Source: Clostridiales bacterium
GTDB lineage: Bacteria > Bacillota > Clostridia > Christensenellales > Aristaeellaceae
Direction: 5' to 3'
NCBI GenBank assembly: GCA_015056315.1
Contig: SVGN01000015.1
Location: forward strand, 1-54,160
Length of the DNA: 54,160 nucleotides
Positions 35,068 to 43,871 of this stretch are shown in pieces. The notes beneath the pieces were generated by a model. It was not told the DNA's origin. It saw nothing but the letters and a program-made list of their open reading frames with translations, and ran no database searches. The position numbers and the translations under genes are program-made. Each line of letters begins with the position of its first letter. Within the stretch, counting starts at the first letter, position 1.

Positions 35068-37160
35068 AGGCTGCGATCCTCCATCACAGCGGCCAGCAGG
35101 GTGGCGGTAAAGGCCGCCAGCATGCCGCCGGGGGTCTGGCTGCGGCAAACGCCGCCGCCCAGCGCCGCAATGGCCCAGGCAGTGCTGCGCCGATCCGGCA
35201 CCGGGCCGGAGACCAGCTTGTTCAGCCCCTTTTGCAGCTGCAGGGCAGACCGGTTCATTACGCCTGCATCCTGCTGGGCAGCATCCATAGCGTGCTGGGC
35301 CAGCAGGCGGTTCAGGGCATTCATCAGGCTGGCATCCAGCAGGCTGTTCTGGGGCAGCTCGCCCCGGCGCACCGAGGCGGGGGCCGGGTAGTGCACCGGC
35401 AGCTCCGCCCGGATGGCAGCCCGGGCATCCTCTTCGGCCAAATGCAGGCGCAGGGCGTACTCATCCCGCTGCAGCCGCAGGGCACTGAGCCGCTCCTGAC
35501 GGCGGCGCAGCTCATCGGGGGCTGTCAGCCGCTGATCCTGATGGGTCAGGTGGTAGATGGCCTCCTCCTCGTCGGCCACCAGCCTGTCCTGGCGGCGGAG
35601 GGCATCGGTGTACTGCTGCCTGGCATTGTAGAGGATCTCCAGCCAGCTCTCGCCGCCGATCTGTCGAAGCAGCCGGTCGCAATCCGACTGGGCGGCGGCA
35701 CGGGCATCCAGCAGGCCCTGGTAGCCGGGGGCGTGGTCGTCGGTCATTTGCAGCTGGGCGCGCTTGCTCACCAGCTGCCGGTAGGCGTTGGCAGCATCGC
35801 TCAGCTGGGTCTCCTCCTGCCGTGCGGGGCGCATGGTGGGGGGAATGGTGCGGGTCACCTGCACCATCCAGCCGGCAAAAAAGCTGAGGAACCGGGTAAG
35901 AGCGCTGAGCAGCTTCTCCAGCTCATCCTGCCCGGCGGCGCTCAGGCTGCCGATGCCGCTGAAATAGGGGGCGCACCAGCCAATGTTGCGGCTTTCCCGG
36001 CCATCCGAGGTCATCAGGCGGCGCAGGGTGGGCAGGCACTCGCTGAAGAACAGCGCAGCCGCCTTCAGCAGCCCGCCGTAGCCGATGCGGTAGCGGGCGG
36101 CATCCGAGTCGAAGCTCTGCCAGCACAGGTCGGTGGTGTGCCACTGGTAGTAGTAGCAATCCATGTTGTGGGCATGCTTGCCGCGCATGGGCGTGCGCAG
36201 GAAGGCGCCGATGCAGCGGGTAGCGATCCACTCCAGCATGTGGGCATCGTTCTCCTGGCTCTGGGAGCCGGTGGAGTAGATGCGGGTCTGCACAAAGGCC
36301 TCCGGGGGCAGGCCCAGCAGATACATGGCATCGAACACGCCCTGAGTATCCTCCTCGCCGGAGCGGAGCATGGCGGTCATGCCGTAGTATTCCAGCGCGG
36401 TGCGGGCCTTGTCGGGGAAATCGCTGCTCTTGACCACGATCTCCAGCGCCTCGTTGTGGGAGGAGGGCGGCACCTTGTAGTAGGGCAGCATCAGCATGGC
36501 GGCCAGCTCGAACCGGTCCGGATGCGCGGCAAAGTACCGGTGCAGGTATCGGGCCAGTGCCGGGATGCCGCTGGCACCCGTGCCGCCGAAGATGCTGCCG
36601 CAGAGCACCACCTTCACCTGCTCCCCGGCGGCGATCTCCGCCTGCATCCGGTCCAGCAGGGCGTTCATCTCATCCGGCTGACCGGCGGCCCGGAGCCCCT
36701 CCAGCGAGGAGAGCAGGTCGGAGAAGAACAACACGCCCAGATCCGGGTGGCCCCGGAAGCCCTCGCTGTACTCCAGCGAGGCCTCCGTGCGGGAAAACAG
36801 GGCATGGGCAAGGAGCCGGTCCCGGGTGTGGTTCTCGGTCATCTGATCCACCGAGGAGGCCCGTCGGCTCAGGTTCATGTTCCAGCGGCGGTAGTTGAGC
36901 CGGGTATGGAAGCCCCGGCGATCCTGCCGGTTTTCTTCAAAAGCGGTGCGCACCTGCTCGTAGACATCGGCAGCGCGGCCCGCACGGGTGGTGTTGCCGC
37001 AGGCGGAGTCCACATCCACGCTGAGGAGGGTCACCTCCGGCAGGGGGATCTGTCTGCCGTCTGCCGTGCAGGTGTAGAGGGCATCGGCAGCGGCGGCGTA
37101 CACGATGCTTTCCAGTATCTTGTTGCCGGTACCGCCAATGGCCAGCACATAGCAGCCCAT
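35064..37160 (-). CDS. Tubulin-like GTPase-fold protein (Tubulin_2 type)
   Basis: A 698-residue protein, ATG 37160-37158 with AAGGAG six bases upstream. The N terminus MGCYVLAIGGTGNKILES is the glycine-rich first loop of the tubulin/FtsZ Rossmann-like fold. LLSVDVDS follows, and the tubulin signature loop appears as FGGTGASGIP (residues 191-200). The rest differs from FtsZ: twice the length, and residues about 450-600 are rich in charged heptad-like helices (around DELRRRQERLSALRLQRDEY), probably coiled coil. This is the pattern of the tubulin-like family known from operons predicted to act in membrane remodelling. Its neighbours are a four-helix membrane protein upstream and an actin-like ATPase downstream. 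GTP binding is likely from the motif; polymerisation is inferred only. Confidence 0.82.
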   Translation of the reverse strand: MGCYVLAIGGTGNKILESIVYAAAADALYTCTADGRQIPLPEVTLLSVDVDSACGNTTRAGRAADVYEQVRTAFEENRQDRRGFHTRLNYRRWNMNLSRRASSVDQMTENHTRDRLLAHALFSRTEASLEYSEGFRGHPDLGVLFFSDLLSSLEGLRAAGQPDEMNALLDRMQAEIAAGEQVKVVLCGSIFGGTGASGIPALARYLHRYFAAHPDRFELAAMLMLPYYKVPPSSHNEALEIVVKSSDFPDKARTALEYYGMTAMLRSGEEDTQGVFDAMYLLGLPPEAFVQTRIYSTGSQSQENDAHMLEWIATRCIGAFLRTPMRGKHAHNMDCYYYQWHTTDLCWQSFDSDAARYRIGYGGLLKAAALFFSECLPTLRRLMTSDGRESRNIGWCAPYFSGIGSLSAAGQDELEKLLSALTRFLSFFAGWMVQVTRTIPPTMRPARQEETQLSDAANAYRQLVSKRAQLQMTDDHAPGYQGLLDARAAAQSDCDRLLRQIGGESWLEILYNARQQYTDALRRQDRLVADEEEAIYHLTHQDQRLTAPDELRRRQERLSALRLQRDEYALRLHLAEEDARAAIRAELPVHYPAPASVRRGELPQNSLLDASLMNALNRLLAQHAMDAAQQDAGVMNRSALQLQKGLNKLVSGPVPDRRSTAWAIAALGGGVCRSQTPGGMLAAFTATLLAAVMEDRSL

Positions 37161-37177
37161 AAGCGCTCCTTTCTGCC

Positions 37178-37828
37178 TCAGAGGCGTTTGAAGAATGCAT
37201 GCTTACCGCTGATCACCGAAGGCGCAGCCAGCCGGAAGCAGGCCATGGCCGCCAGCACGTTCAGCCCGTAAGCGGGAAAATAGGCAAGGTAGTCCCACAC
37301 GGTGCGGGCAGGGATGTGCTGCACCCCCGCCAGATAGACGAACAGTGCAAACACCGCATTCACCGCCAGGATCACCGGCATGGTGAGCCGGTAGCTGCGG
37401 CGGGCCTTGTCGGCCATGCGGGAGGCGTTCACGCCCTTGCGGTGCCGGAAGCGCCACCACAGCTGTATGAGCAGCGTGAGGGCGAAGGCCACCAGGAAGC
37501 ACGCCCCCAGAAACAGCAGCCAGTGCTCATCCCGGGCCTTGAGGGCCTCTGCCCAGTGGGCCGGGTCGCTCCGGTCGGGCAGGCGGGCGGCCTTTGCCAT
37601 CTCCGGCAGGCTGCCCTGTACCCAGGGCAGCAGGGCGCACAGGGTCTCGGCGATGGAGGGGGCGGTATTGGCCAGCTTGTAGGGGTAGAGCACCCGCAGC
37701 GCCGCCCACTGCCACAGGAGGGGCACGGCAAAGCACACAAGGTAGCACAGCAGCACCTTGATGCGGTTGGCAGGGCGCAGCCGCAGCGGCTTGATGCGTT
37801 GAGCATGGTTCTGAGGCAAAGCGCTCAT
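37178..37828 (-). CDS. Four-helix membrane protein of the tubulin/actin-like operon
   Basis: About 216 residues. Four hydrophobic segments are clear: KVLLCYLVCFAVPLLWQW, WLLFLGACFLVAFALTLLI, LTMPVILAVNAVFALFVY, and a last one around LAYFPAYGLNVLAAMACF. The stretch between the first two, about 60 residues, may be extracytoplasmic. A basic loop (RFRHRKGVNASRMADKARR) lies between helices two and three. The start is uncertain: ATG 37828 touches its AAAGGA site, while a TTG nine bases further in is better spaced. It sits 49 bases after the lipoprotein gene and 17 before the tubulin-like gene, so it may anchor the cytoplasmic proteins at the membrane. No known family recognised. Confidence 0.75.
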   Translation of the reverse strand: MSALPQNHAQRIKPLRLRPANRIKVLLCYLVCFAVPLLWQWAALRVLYPYKLANTAPSIAETLCALLPWVQGSLPEMAKAARLPDRSDPAHWAEALKARDEHWLLFLGACFLVAFALTLLIQLWWRFRHRKGVNASRMADKARRSYRLTMPVILAVNAVFALFVYLAGVQHIPARTVWDYLAYFPAYGLNVLAAMACFRLAAPSVISGKHAFFKRL

Positions 37829-37877
37829 TCCTTTCGTACACGGGGTGGGTGTATGCGGGGCATCACGGCAGCCCGGC

Positions 37878-39941
37878 TCAGTTGAGCTGCTCCGCAGGGG
37901 CAACGAATACATCCAGCTGGGCATAGACCAGGGGCAGTGTATCGATCTGGGCGGCGTTCTGCAGCTGACCCAGCAGCTCTTTGAGCCTGGGGGCGGCGTA
38001 TACCGGCGGGCAATCCGGCAGGGTAACGCCGTAGTATTCGTGGCCGGGCTTATCGCCCCAGGCATGCCAGAACAGGTTGGGGGCGCTGCCGCCGGTCTTG
38101 TGCCGCTTCTGCAGCGCCTCGCCCACCGAGAGCCAGGAGGAGAGCTGCTGGTTGGTCACATTGGCGTTGAGCCGCTCCACCCAATCCACCGGCGGCCAGG
38201 CGAGCTGCTGCCCGGTCACATCCGCCCGGAGGATCAGCCGGTAGTAGCCGGGGCGCAGATCCTTCCCGGAGGCGGTAAAGGCGGCGGTGAGCATGCCATC
38301 CGTCAGCTTCAGCCCGGCGGGGGCAAAGGGCAGGGTCTCCGGCTGCTCCGTCATGGCAAAGCGGTAGAGGGTATCCCGCAGGAGCAGGGTCTGCCCGCCC
38401 TGAGCGGAGGGGGCCGCCTCGGGCGTGTTGGGCAGGGTCTCCGCAAGCACCAGCGAGCAGACCCCGCTCACCTCCAGCGGCGGCATGCTGGCGGCGCTCA
38501 TGGTCAGGCCGCCGTCCATCTCGCCGACGGGGAACGACAGGGTGATCTCGTACTGCTCCTCTTCGTCAAGGGCAAGGCCCACGGTGGGCAGGCTGCGCCC
38601 GCTGAGCAAAGCCCCCTCCCCGGCGGTGACCTGAACGGCAGCTCCGGGGGTGAGCAGGGTGTAGCGGTTCACGCTGTGGCGGGAGATGCGGGTGCTCTCG
38701 TAGCCAAAGCCGAAGGGCTCCTGGGTAACGGCCTGCCCGGCTCTGGTGTAGCGCAGCTGGCCCTCCTGCGGGCCCCGCAGCTCCTGCAGCGCCGGGTCGG
38801 CAGCCAGACAGCTTTCCAGCTGCCGGGTATACTCGTCCACCTGCTCCTCTGCGCCGATCACCAGCATCAGCAGGGTGCGGGGCATGGGCAGGGGGCCGTA
38901 GGTCTTTTTCTGGTTGTAGTCGTAATCCAGCCGCCCCCAGATGAGGGGGTGGCGCAGATCGGCCCCGTTCAGGGTGTGGATCTGCCCGATGTAATCCAGC
39001 TGGAAGGCATAGAGCTGCACCGTGAGCCCCCTGTCGAAGATGCCCCGCTGCCGGAGCAGCTCCTCCACATAGCTGATGGGGGTGCCGTCGGTCAGGATGC
39101 CGGTAAGGCTGCGCAGGGTGAGCGGATCGCAGGTGATCACGGAAAGGCGGTCGGTATCCAGGTTATCCAGGGCGGTGGTCAGGGGGCTGCGCTCGGGCGT
39201 GAGCAGCGCGGCGACAGTCTCGTCGAAATGCCGGGGGTCGTAGCTCTGGATCATGCTGTCCAGCAGCTCGTACATCTCCTCCACCCGGCCCGGGTTCTCC
39301 AGCAGCATGCCGCCGGTGGCCATGAACTGGTTCATCCGGTTCAGCTTGGGGGTGTAGAGGGCGTAGAAGCTGTTATCCATGCTCTGGTCGGAGAAGCTGT
39401 CGAACACGGTGGGCATGGGGTCTATGGCATAGGTGAGCAGATCCCGCCGGAGGGAGCGCAGGGCGGCGGCATCGCTCTCCGCAGCCGCCAGCCCGGAGGC
39501 CAGCAGCATCTCATCGGTGATGGCTTCATTGCCGCTTCTCAGCACCCGGATGCGGCTGCCCTCGCCCGCTGCCAGCAGGGCCTTGAGCAGGTTGTCGTAC
39601 CAGCCCACCTGGCTGCCGTAGCGGTAGTGGAAGCCGCCCTCCCGGTAGCGCCCGCTGCGGTGGGGGTAGATGCTGTCCGGGTTCGGGTTCACGCCGCCAG
39701 CCACCTGAGAGGCATCCAGCCACAGATCCAGCAGCAGGGTATCGGAGCCCTCGCCGGTCTTGGCGGGCTGCCACAGATCCGGTTCCGGCTCGGGCATGCG
39801 CAGCTGCCGCAGATCCGGCAGGTCGGCGGCGGAGGCGGGCTGGGAGGCCTGCAGCGCAGGGGGCAGCTGCTCCATCACCGAGCAGCTGCAAAGGCACAAA
39901 AGCGCCACAAGGCAGCAGAGTATACGGGTAAGGCGGGTCAT
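37878..39941 (-). CDS. Large lipoprotein of the tubulin/actin-like operon
   Basis: A 687-residue exported protein; ATG 39941-39939 with GGAGGG upstream. The N terminus MTRLTRILCCLVALLCLCSC is a lipoprotein signal peptide with lipobox LCSC, so the protein is held at the outer face of the membrane. Near residues 65-75 LLLDLWLDASQVAGG resembles the first strand and metal site of von Willebrand A domains (DxSxS), although the second Ser is missing. Residues in the middle and end look beta-rich (around QYEITLSFPVGEMDGGL). No known family recognised. Its gene is 77 bases after the glycosyltransferase gene and heads the four-gene envelope module. Role inferred: extracellular sensor or receptor for the cytoskeletal proteins. 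Confidence 0.75.
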   Translation of the reverse strand: MTRLTRILCCLVALLCLCSCSVMEQLPPALQASQPASAADLPDLRQLRMPEPEPDLWQPAKTGEGSDTLLLDLWLDASQVAGGVNPNPDSIYPHRSGRYREGGFHYRYGSQVGWYDNLLKALLAAGEGSRIRVLRSGNEAITDEMLLASGLAAAESDAAALRSLRRDLLTYAIDPMPTVFDSFSDQSMDNSFYALYTPKLNRMNQFMATGGMLLENPGRVEEMYELLDSMIQSYDPRHFDETVAALLTPERSPLTTALDNLDTDRLSVITCDPLTLRSLTGILTDGTPISYVEELLRQRGIFDRGLTVQLYAFQLDYIGQIHTLNGADLRHPLIWGRLDYDYNQKKTYGPLPMPRTLLMLVIGAEEQVDEYTRQLESCLAADPALQELRGPQEGQLRYTRAGQAVTQEPFGFGYESTRISRHSVNRYTLLTPGAAVQVTAGEGALLSGRSLPTVGLALDEEEQYEITLSFPVGEMDGGLTMSAASMPPLEVSGVCSLVLAETLPNTPEAAPSAQGGQTLLLRDTLYRFAMTEQPETLPFAPAGLKLTDGMLTAAFTASGKDLRPGYYRLILRADVTGQQLAWPPVDWVERLNANVTNQQLSSWLSVGEALQKRHKTGGSAPNLFWHAWGDKPGHEYYGVTLPDCPPVYAAPRLKELLGQLQNAAQIDTLPLVYAQLDVFVAPAEQLN

Positions 39942-40018
39942 GCGGTTCCCTCCTTCTTTGGTATGGGCACGCCCGTAGGGGGCGCTTGCGGCCCCGGCGG
40001 CACGCGCCGGGCGGGGCA

Positions 40019-41368
40019 TCACAGCTGCTCGTACAGCTCCAGATACCCCCGGTAGCAGTTTTCCGGGCTGTAGCGGGCGGCCTGCTCCATGCACGCGAAG
40101 GGATCCTTCGGCTCGTCGCACAGGCGGCGCACCGCATCGGCTGCGGCGGCGATGTCGCCCACGGGCACGCTTTCGCCGCATTCGGGGGTCACCAGCTCGG
40201 GCATGGCGGTGGTGTGGTAGCACAGCACCTGGGTGCCGCAGGCCATGCTTTCCAGCAGGGTCATGCCCATGGTCTCGCCCTGGCTGAGGGAGATGTACAG
40301 ATCGGCGATGGTGTACAGGGCGCACAGCTCCTCCACCGTGGCGGTGTGGGGTATGGCCAGCATGCCCGCAGGCAGGGCCTTCTGCTGCTTTTCGGTAAGC
40401 CCCACGACGGCCACGCAGTAGCCGCTGCCCAGCTGTTGCGAGAGGGCGGTCAGATGGCTGAGGCCCTTGCGCTCATCCCACACGGCGGCCACGCTGAGCA
40501 CCAGACGGCGGTCGCCCAATTGATCCAGCCCGTAGCGGATGGCGGTACGCTGCATGAGCCGCTCATCCCCGCAGGGGCGGAACTGGCTCAGATCCAGCCC
40601 GTTGGGCAGGTGGTGCACCGGGTATTGGCTGAAGAACGAGCGCTTCACCTCCCCCGCCAGCCAGCGGGAGGGCGTGGCCAGCGCAAGGCGGCGCAGGCTG
40701 GTGAAGAGCGTCCATTTATCCATATAGTTGCGGCTGCTCTGGTCCAGCAGCCAGCTGGTGGGGTAGGTCTTTTTCAGGGGGCAGCTGCTGCACCCCTTCT
40801 GCCAGCGCAGGCAGGCGGTGGGCACGGAGGCATCGGGCCTGTCGGCGGCGCTCAGGCAGGGCGGTATGGGAAAGTGGTAGTAGGCGCAGTGGCCGGTATA
40901 GGGCCAGGAGTCGTGGAGCGTCCATACCACGGGAATGTCTCTTTCACGAAGATAGTCGATCACCATGGGCACGTTCAGGTAATAGCCGTGCAGGTTGTGC
41001 AGATGCACCAGCTCCGGCTGGAACTTGTCCAGCTGGGTCAGAAAATAGCGGGTGGTCTGGCTGCTGTAAAAGCCGCTGCGGTCGGTCAGGCGGCTGAGCC
41101 CGCCGTGCAGGTATACCCCCAGCTTGGAGGCGGTGCCCATCACGGCGGCGGTGGTGCTGCTGAGCAGCTTCTTGAGGGGCTGGGCGGCAAGATCCATCGG
41201 GCCCCGGAGCGTATCGCCGATGCGCAGGCTGGGGATGCCCGTGGGCGCAGGGCCGCGCCCGTAGCAGAGCAGCACCTTGTGCCCGGCGTTCTGGGCATAG
41301 CGGCACAGGCCCGCAGCGATGCGGCCTGTGGAAAGGTTGGCGGTAACATTGATGTGGGCAATACGCAT
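40019..41368 (-). CDS. Glycosyltransferase family 4 protein
   Basis: A 449-residue cytoplasmic or membrane-associated enzyme. I chose ATG 41368 (MRIAHINVTAN), with GGGAGG 11 bases upstream; an ATG at 41404 has no ribosome site. It has the GT-B two-domain pattern: N-terminal acceptor domain with a glycine-rich start and LVHLHNLHGYYLN, a WTLHDSWPYTGHCAYY block seen in colanic-acid-type and exopolysaccharide GT4 enzymes, four Cys in a CLRWQKGCSSCPLKKTYP stretch, and the donor-site E-x7-E in SQGETMGMTLLESMACG. It would transfer a sugar from a nucleotide donor onto a surface glycan; acceptor and sugar are unknown. It is the first gene of the run leading to the lipoprotein. Confidence 0.88.
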   Translation of the reverse strand: MRIAHINVTANLSTGRIAAGLCRYAQNAGHKVLLCYGRGPAPTGIPSLRIGDTLRGPMDLAAQPLKKLLSSTTAAVMGTASKLGVYLHGGLSRLTDRSGFYSSQTTRYFLTQLDKFQPELVHLHNLHGYYLNVPMVIDYLRERDIPVVWTLHDSWPYTGHCAYYHFPIPPCLSAADRPDASVPTACLRWQKGCSSCPLKKTYPTSWLLDQSSRNYMDKWTLFTSLRRLALATPSRWLAGEVKRSFFSQYPVHHLPNGLDLSQFRPCGDERLMQRTAIRYGLDQLGDRRLVLSVAAVWDERKGLSHLTALSQQLGSGYCVAVVGLTEKQQKALPAGMLAIPHTATVEELCALYTIADLYISLSQGETMGMTLLESMACGTQVLCYHTTAMPELVTPECGESVPVGDIAAAADAVRRLCDEPKDPFACMEQAARYSPENCYRGYLELYEQL

Positions 41369-41404
41369 ACTGGGGTCAACCTCCCGGGTATCTTTGGAAT
41401 GCAT

Positions 41405-41439
41405 CTCAGGCGGGCCGCAGGAAACACGGCCCGCCTGAG
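41405..41439 (-). terminator. Strong hairpin between rubrerythrin and the glycosyltransferase gene
   Basis: Thirteen-base perfect GC-rich stem (CTCAGGCGGGCCG at 41405-41417 with 41427-41439) and a nine-base loop, 14 bases after the rubrerythrin stop codon. No T run follows, so it may be a weak terminator, a processing site or a 3'-end stabiliser. Confidence 0.55.
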
Positions 41440-41453
41440 CGGATGGGGAACTA

Positions 41454-41993
41454 TCAGTAATTTTCGGCGCGGATCATGAAGTAGGCCTGGGGGTGCTTGC
41501 ACACGGGGCACATGGCGGGAGCCTTCTTGCCCACCACGATGTGGCCGCAGTTGGAGCATTCCCAGATCATATCGCCCTCACGGCTGAAGACCAGACCGCC
41601 CTGCACATTGCTCAGCAGCTTGCGGTAGCGCTCCTCGTGGGTCTTTTCGATGGCGGCCACCTTCTCGAACAGGATGGCGATCTCGGTAAAGCCTTCCTCG
41701 CGGGCTTCCTTGGCCATGTTGGCGTACATATCGGTCCACTCGTAGTTTTCGCCGTCGGCGGCATCCTGCAGGTTCACCTCGGTGGAGGGCACTTCGCCGT
41801 CGTGGAGCAGCTTGAACCAGATCTTGGCGTGCTCCTTTTCGTTGTTGGCAGTATCCTCAAACAGCTGAGCAATCTGCACATAGCCCTCCTTGCGGGCCTT
41901 GGAGGCGTAGTAGGTGTACTTGTTGCGGGCCTGGCTCTCGCCGGCGAAGGCGGTCATCAGGTTAGCTTCGGTCTTGGTACCTTTGATGTTCAT
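41454..41993 (-). CDS. rbr: Rubrerythrin
   Basis: A 179-residue cytoplasmic protein; ATG 41993-41991 with AAGGAGG upstream. Residues 1-140 form the ferritin-like four-helix domain with di-iron ligands in [16 protein letters not shown] (E-x-x-x-x-x-Y type), [10 protein letters not shown] and [10 protein letters not shown]. The C terminus is a rubredoxin-like domain with CSNCG and CPVCKHPQ binding one iron. Rubrerythrin reduces hydrogen peroxide in anaerobes using electrons from rubredoxin or NADH-linked reductases, so its presence supports an anaerobic lifestyle. It stands between the CHAP-domain gene (81 bases upstream) and the glycosyltransferase, with a strong hairpin after it. Confidence 0.96.
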   Translation of the reverse strand: MNIKGTKTEANLMTAFAGESQARNKYTYYASKARKEGYVQIAQLFEDTANNEKEHAKIWFKLLHDGEVPSTEVNLQDAADGENYEWTDMYANMAKEAREEGFTEIAILFEKVAAIEKTHEERYRKLLSNVQGGLVFSREGDMIWECSNCGHIVVGKKAPAMCPVCKHPQAYFMIRAENY

Positions 41994-42074
41994 ACTGGGT
42001 TCCTCCTTGTTTTGTTGTTGTAGGGTTTTATCGTTGTGCCGCGGGTACAGTATTCCCCGGCAGCAGCTACGCCA

Positions 42075-43094
42075 TTACCAGGTTGCGCCAAAGCCGAACA
42101 CGGCCCAGTGGTCGGTGTGCAGCTCGTACTGGCTGAGGGGATCGGTGTGCTCGGCTTCGGGCAGCATGCTCATGTTGTACTGCAGGTGCTTGCGCGTATC
42201 CGTGGTGATCTCGTGGTTGGAGAGCTTGCTGTCGTACAGGTAGGTGTAGCGCTTTACCGTGTTGGACATATTGCCCTCCACCGTGGTGATGGCGTATACG
42301 CCGTCGCCCCGGTCCTCCACGGCCACGATGGAGCCCACGTGGGTGGTCAGGTAGGCTTTTTTCATATCCACATAGGTAACGGTATAGCCGGGCTTGGGGA
42401 TGCCCACCCAGCGATCCAGCTTGCGGAAGCCGTCGTACTGGTTGCCCACCTGGCCCTCCCGGAAGTATACATCGGTGTACGGCTGCTCCGGGTCGATCTC
42501 TTTTTCCTCCAGAGGGTCGAAACCGGCGGCGTTGGCGCAGTAGATGGTGAACACCGCGCACCAGCCTACTTCCTTCTTCTTGCGGTAGTACCACTTGGCG
42601 TACTGGTTGTAGCGGGGCAGACGCTCCCGGGCCACGGAGTAGTACTCCCGGTTGAGCACATACACATAGTTTTTGCCGATCTCGCTGATCAGGTCATCGC
42701 CCACGGTAACGGTAACGGCCTTCTCGCCCTCCGGGCTCTGCCAGCGCACCACGGCGATGCCGGGGGCCACGGCGGTCATCAGGCCGTTTTCGCTTACGGT
42801 GACCACGCTCTCGTTATCGGAACTGAAGGTGCCCTCCGGGGCGGGCAGGGGCGTTTCCGCCATCTGGTCGAAGGGGATCACGCCGGGGGAAACATGGGGA
42901 AAATAGGCGCTGTTGCCGGTGCGCAGCTGGTATTCGCCGCTCTCCGCACCCAGCTGGGCGGGGGTCTTCAGCTCGGCCAGCCGCTGGGCGAAAAGCTGCT
43001 CGGTCTCCTCGTCTGCCAAGGCGGCGGCGGGCAGCAGGCAGCAAAGGGCCAGCAGCAGCGCCACCAGACGGGTGATGCGTTTGTTCTCTGCCAT
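42075..43094 (-). CDS. Secreted CHAP-domain protein, probable peptidoglycan amidase/endopeptidase
   Basis: A 339-residue secreted protein. ATG 43094 has AAGGAG about ten bases upstream; the longer in-frame start lacks it. Signal peptide core LVALLLALCCLLPAAALA, likely cleaved after ALA. Residues about 85-130 resemble a bacterial Ig-like (BIG2) fold (SDNESVVTVSENGLMTAVAP). The rest fits CHAP: WCAVFTIYCANAAGF with the catalytic Cys, THVGSIVAVED with the His, and VEGNMSNTV after it. CHAP enzymes usually cut peptide stems or cross-bridges of peptidoglycan. The Ig-like part may bind the wall. Alternatively the domain could hydrolyse other peptides or glutathionyl-spermidine-like amides. Transcribed from a weak promoter near 43145-43173. 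Confidence 0.75.
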   Translation of the reverse strand: MAENKRITRLVALLLALCCLLPAAALADEETEQLFAQRLAELKTPAQLGAESGEYQLRTGNSAYFPHVSPGVIPFDQMAETPLPAPEGTFSSDNESVVTVSENGLMTAVAPGIAVVRWQSPEGEKAVTVTVGDDLISEIGKNYVYVLNREYYSVARERLPRYNQYAKWYYRKKKEVGWCAVFTIYCANAAGFDPLEEKEIDPEQPYTDVYFREGQVGNQYDGFRKLDRWVGIPKPGYTVTYVDMKKAYLTTHVGSIVAVEDRGDGVYAITTVEGNMSNTVKRYTYLYDSKLSNHEITTDTRKHLQYNMSMLPEAEHTDPLSQYELHTDHWAVFGFGATW

Positions 43095-43144
43095 GGTAAA
43101 AAACTCCTTTTTGCTTGGCTGTAGGGCACGATTCATCAGTCTGC

Positions 43145-43173
43145 ATTATACCATAATGTGCCGGGTTTGAACA
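43145..43173 (-). promoter_or_regulatory. Predicted promoter of the CHAP-domain gene
   Basis: On the minus strand a perfect TATAAT (43150-43145) has a weak -35 box TGTTCA (43173-43168) 17 bases upstream. It is divergent from the queH promoter about 45 bases away. Confidence 0.5.
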
Positions 43174-43217
43174 GAGGCGCGCCCCTGTCTCCGGCAGGCG
43201 GGAAATGCAGTTACCGG

Positions 43218-43247
43218 TTGGCTTGGCCCTGCAGTATGTGGTATGAT
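43218..43247 (+). promoter_or_regulatory. Predicted promoter of the queH-birA-acpS-nnr operon
   Basis: TTGGCT (43218-43223, four of six) and TATGAT (43242-43247, five of six) with an 18-base spacer. The start site near 43254 gives a leader of about 60 bases before queH. Confidence 0.5.
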
Positions 43248-43313
43248 AGAGCTACCTGTGGCTTTTGTTACAGGATCGCATTGGCCCCATGGGGCCGGAA
43301 GGCGGTTTTCGGC

Positions 43314-43871
43314 ATGAATGTTCTCTTGCACATCTGCTGTGCGCCCTGCGCCATCATGTGCGTAAAGACCCTCCGTCAGGAGGGCATCGAGCCCACCGGC
43401 TACTGGGAGAACCCCAACATCCACCCCTATACCGAGTATCAGGCCCGCAAGCAGACCCTGGAGGGCTATGCCAGAAGCATCGGCCTCAAGCTGATCATCG
43501 GGGCCAAGTACGGCCTGCGCAGCTTCCTCAGCGCCGTCGGCAGCGATTTTTCCGGCCGGTGCCTCAGCTGCTACCGCCTGCGCTTTGAGGGGGCGGCCAA
43601 ATATGCTGCCGAAAACGGCTACACCCACTTTACCTCCACCCTGTTCATCAGCCCCTACCAGAACCACGAGCTGATGCTCCGGGCAGCCCGGGAGGCCGCT
43701 GAGAAATACGGCGTTGAGTTCCTCCACCGGGATTTCCGCCCCTGCTTTACCCAGGGGCAGGAGGAGGCCCGGGCGCTGGGGCTGTATATGCAGAAGTACT
43801 GCGGCTGCATCTTCAGCGAGGAGGAGCGCCACCTGCGCCGCAGAAAGAAAAAGGAGGAGGCCCAGCCATGA
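43314..43871 (+). CDS. queH: Epoxyqueuosine reductase QueH
   Basis: A 185-residue cytoplasmic enzyme starting at ATG 43314 (MNVLLHICCAPC). A longer open frame to 43158 lacks family homology. Family hallmarks: HICCAPC at residues 6-12, WENPNIHPYTEY, SGRCLSCYRLR, STLFISPYQNHE and the C-terminal YCGCIFSEEER. The clustered Cys bind an iron-sulfur cluster and a second metal. QueH reduces epoxyqueuosine to queuosine at the wobble base of tRNAs for Tyr, His, Asn and Asp, replacing the cobalamin-dependent QueG. The C terminus ends in a Lys-rich tail. Its stop overlaps the birA start (ATGA), so the two are translationally coupled. Confidence 0.93.
   Translation: MNVLLHICCAPCAIMCVKTLRQEGIEPTGYWENPNIHPYTEYQARKQTLEGYARSIGLKLIIGAKYGLRSFLSAVGSDFSGRCLSCYRLRFEGAAKYAAENGYTHFTSTLFISPYQNHELMLRAAREAAEKYGVEFLHRDFRPCFTQGQEEARALGLYMQKYCGCIFSEEERHLRRRKKKEEAQP

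Noticed and set aside
31516..37271. Long plus-strand open frames (1291 and 679 codons) opposite the actin-like and tubulin-like genes.
   Set aside because: The minus-strand genes have ribosome sites, overlapping stop and start codons and nucleotide-binding motifs; the plus-strand frames show none of these.
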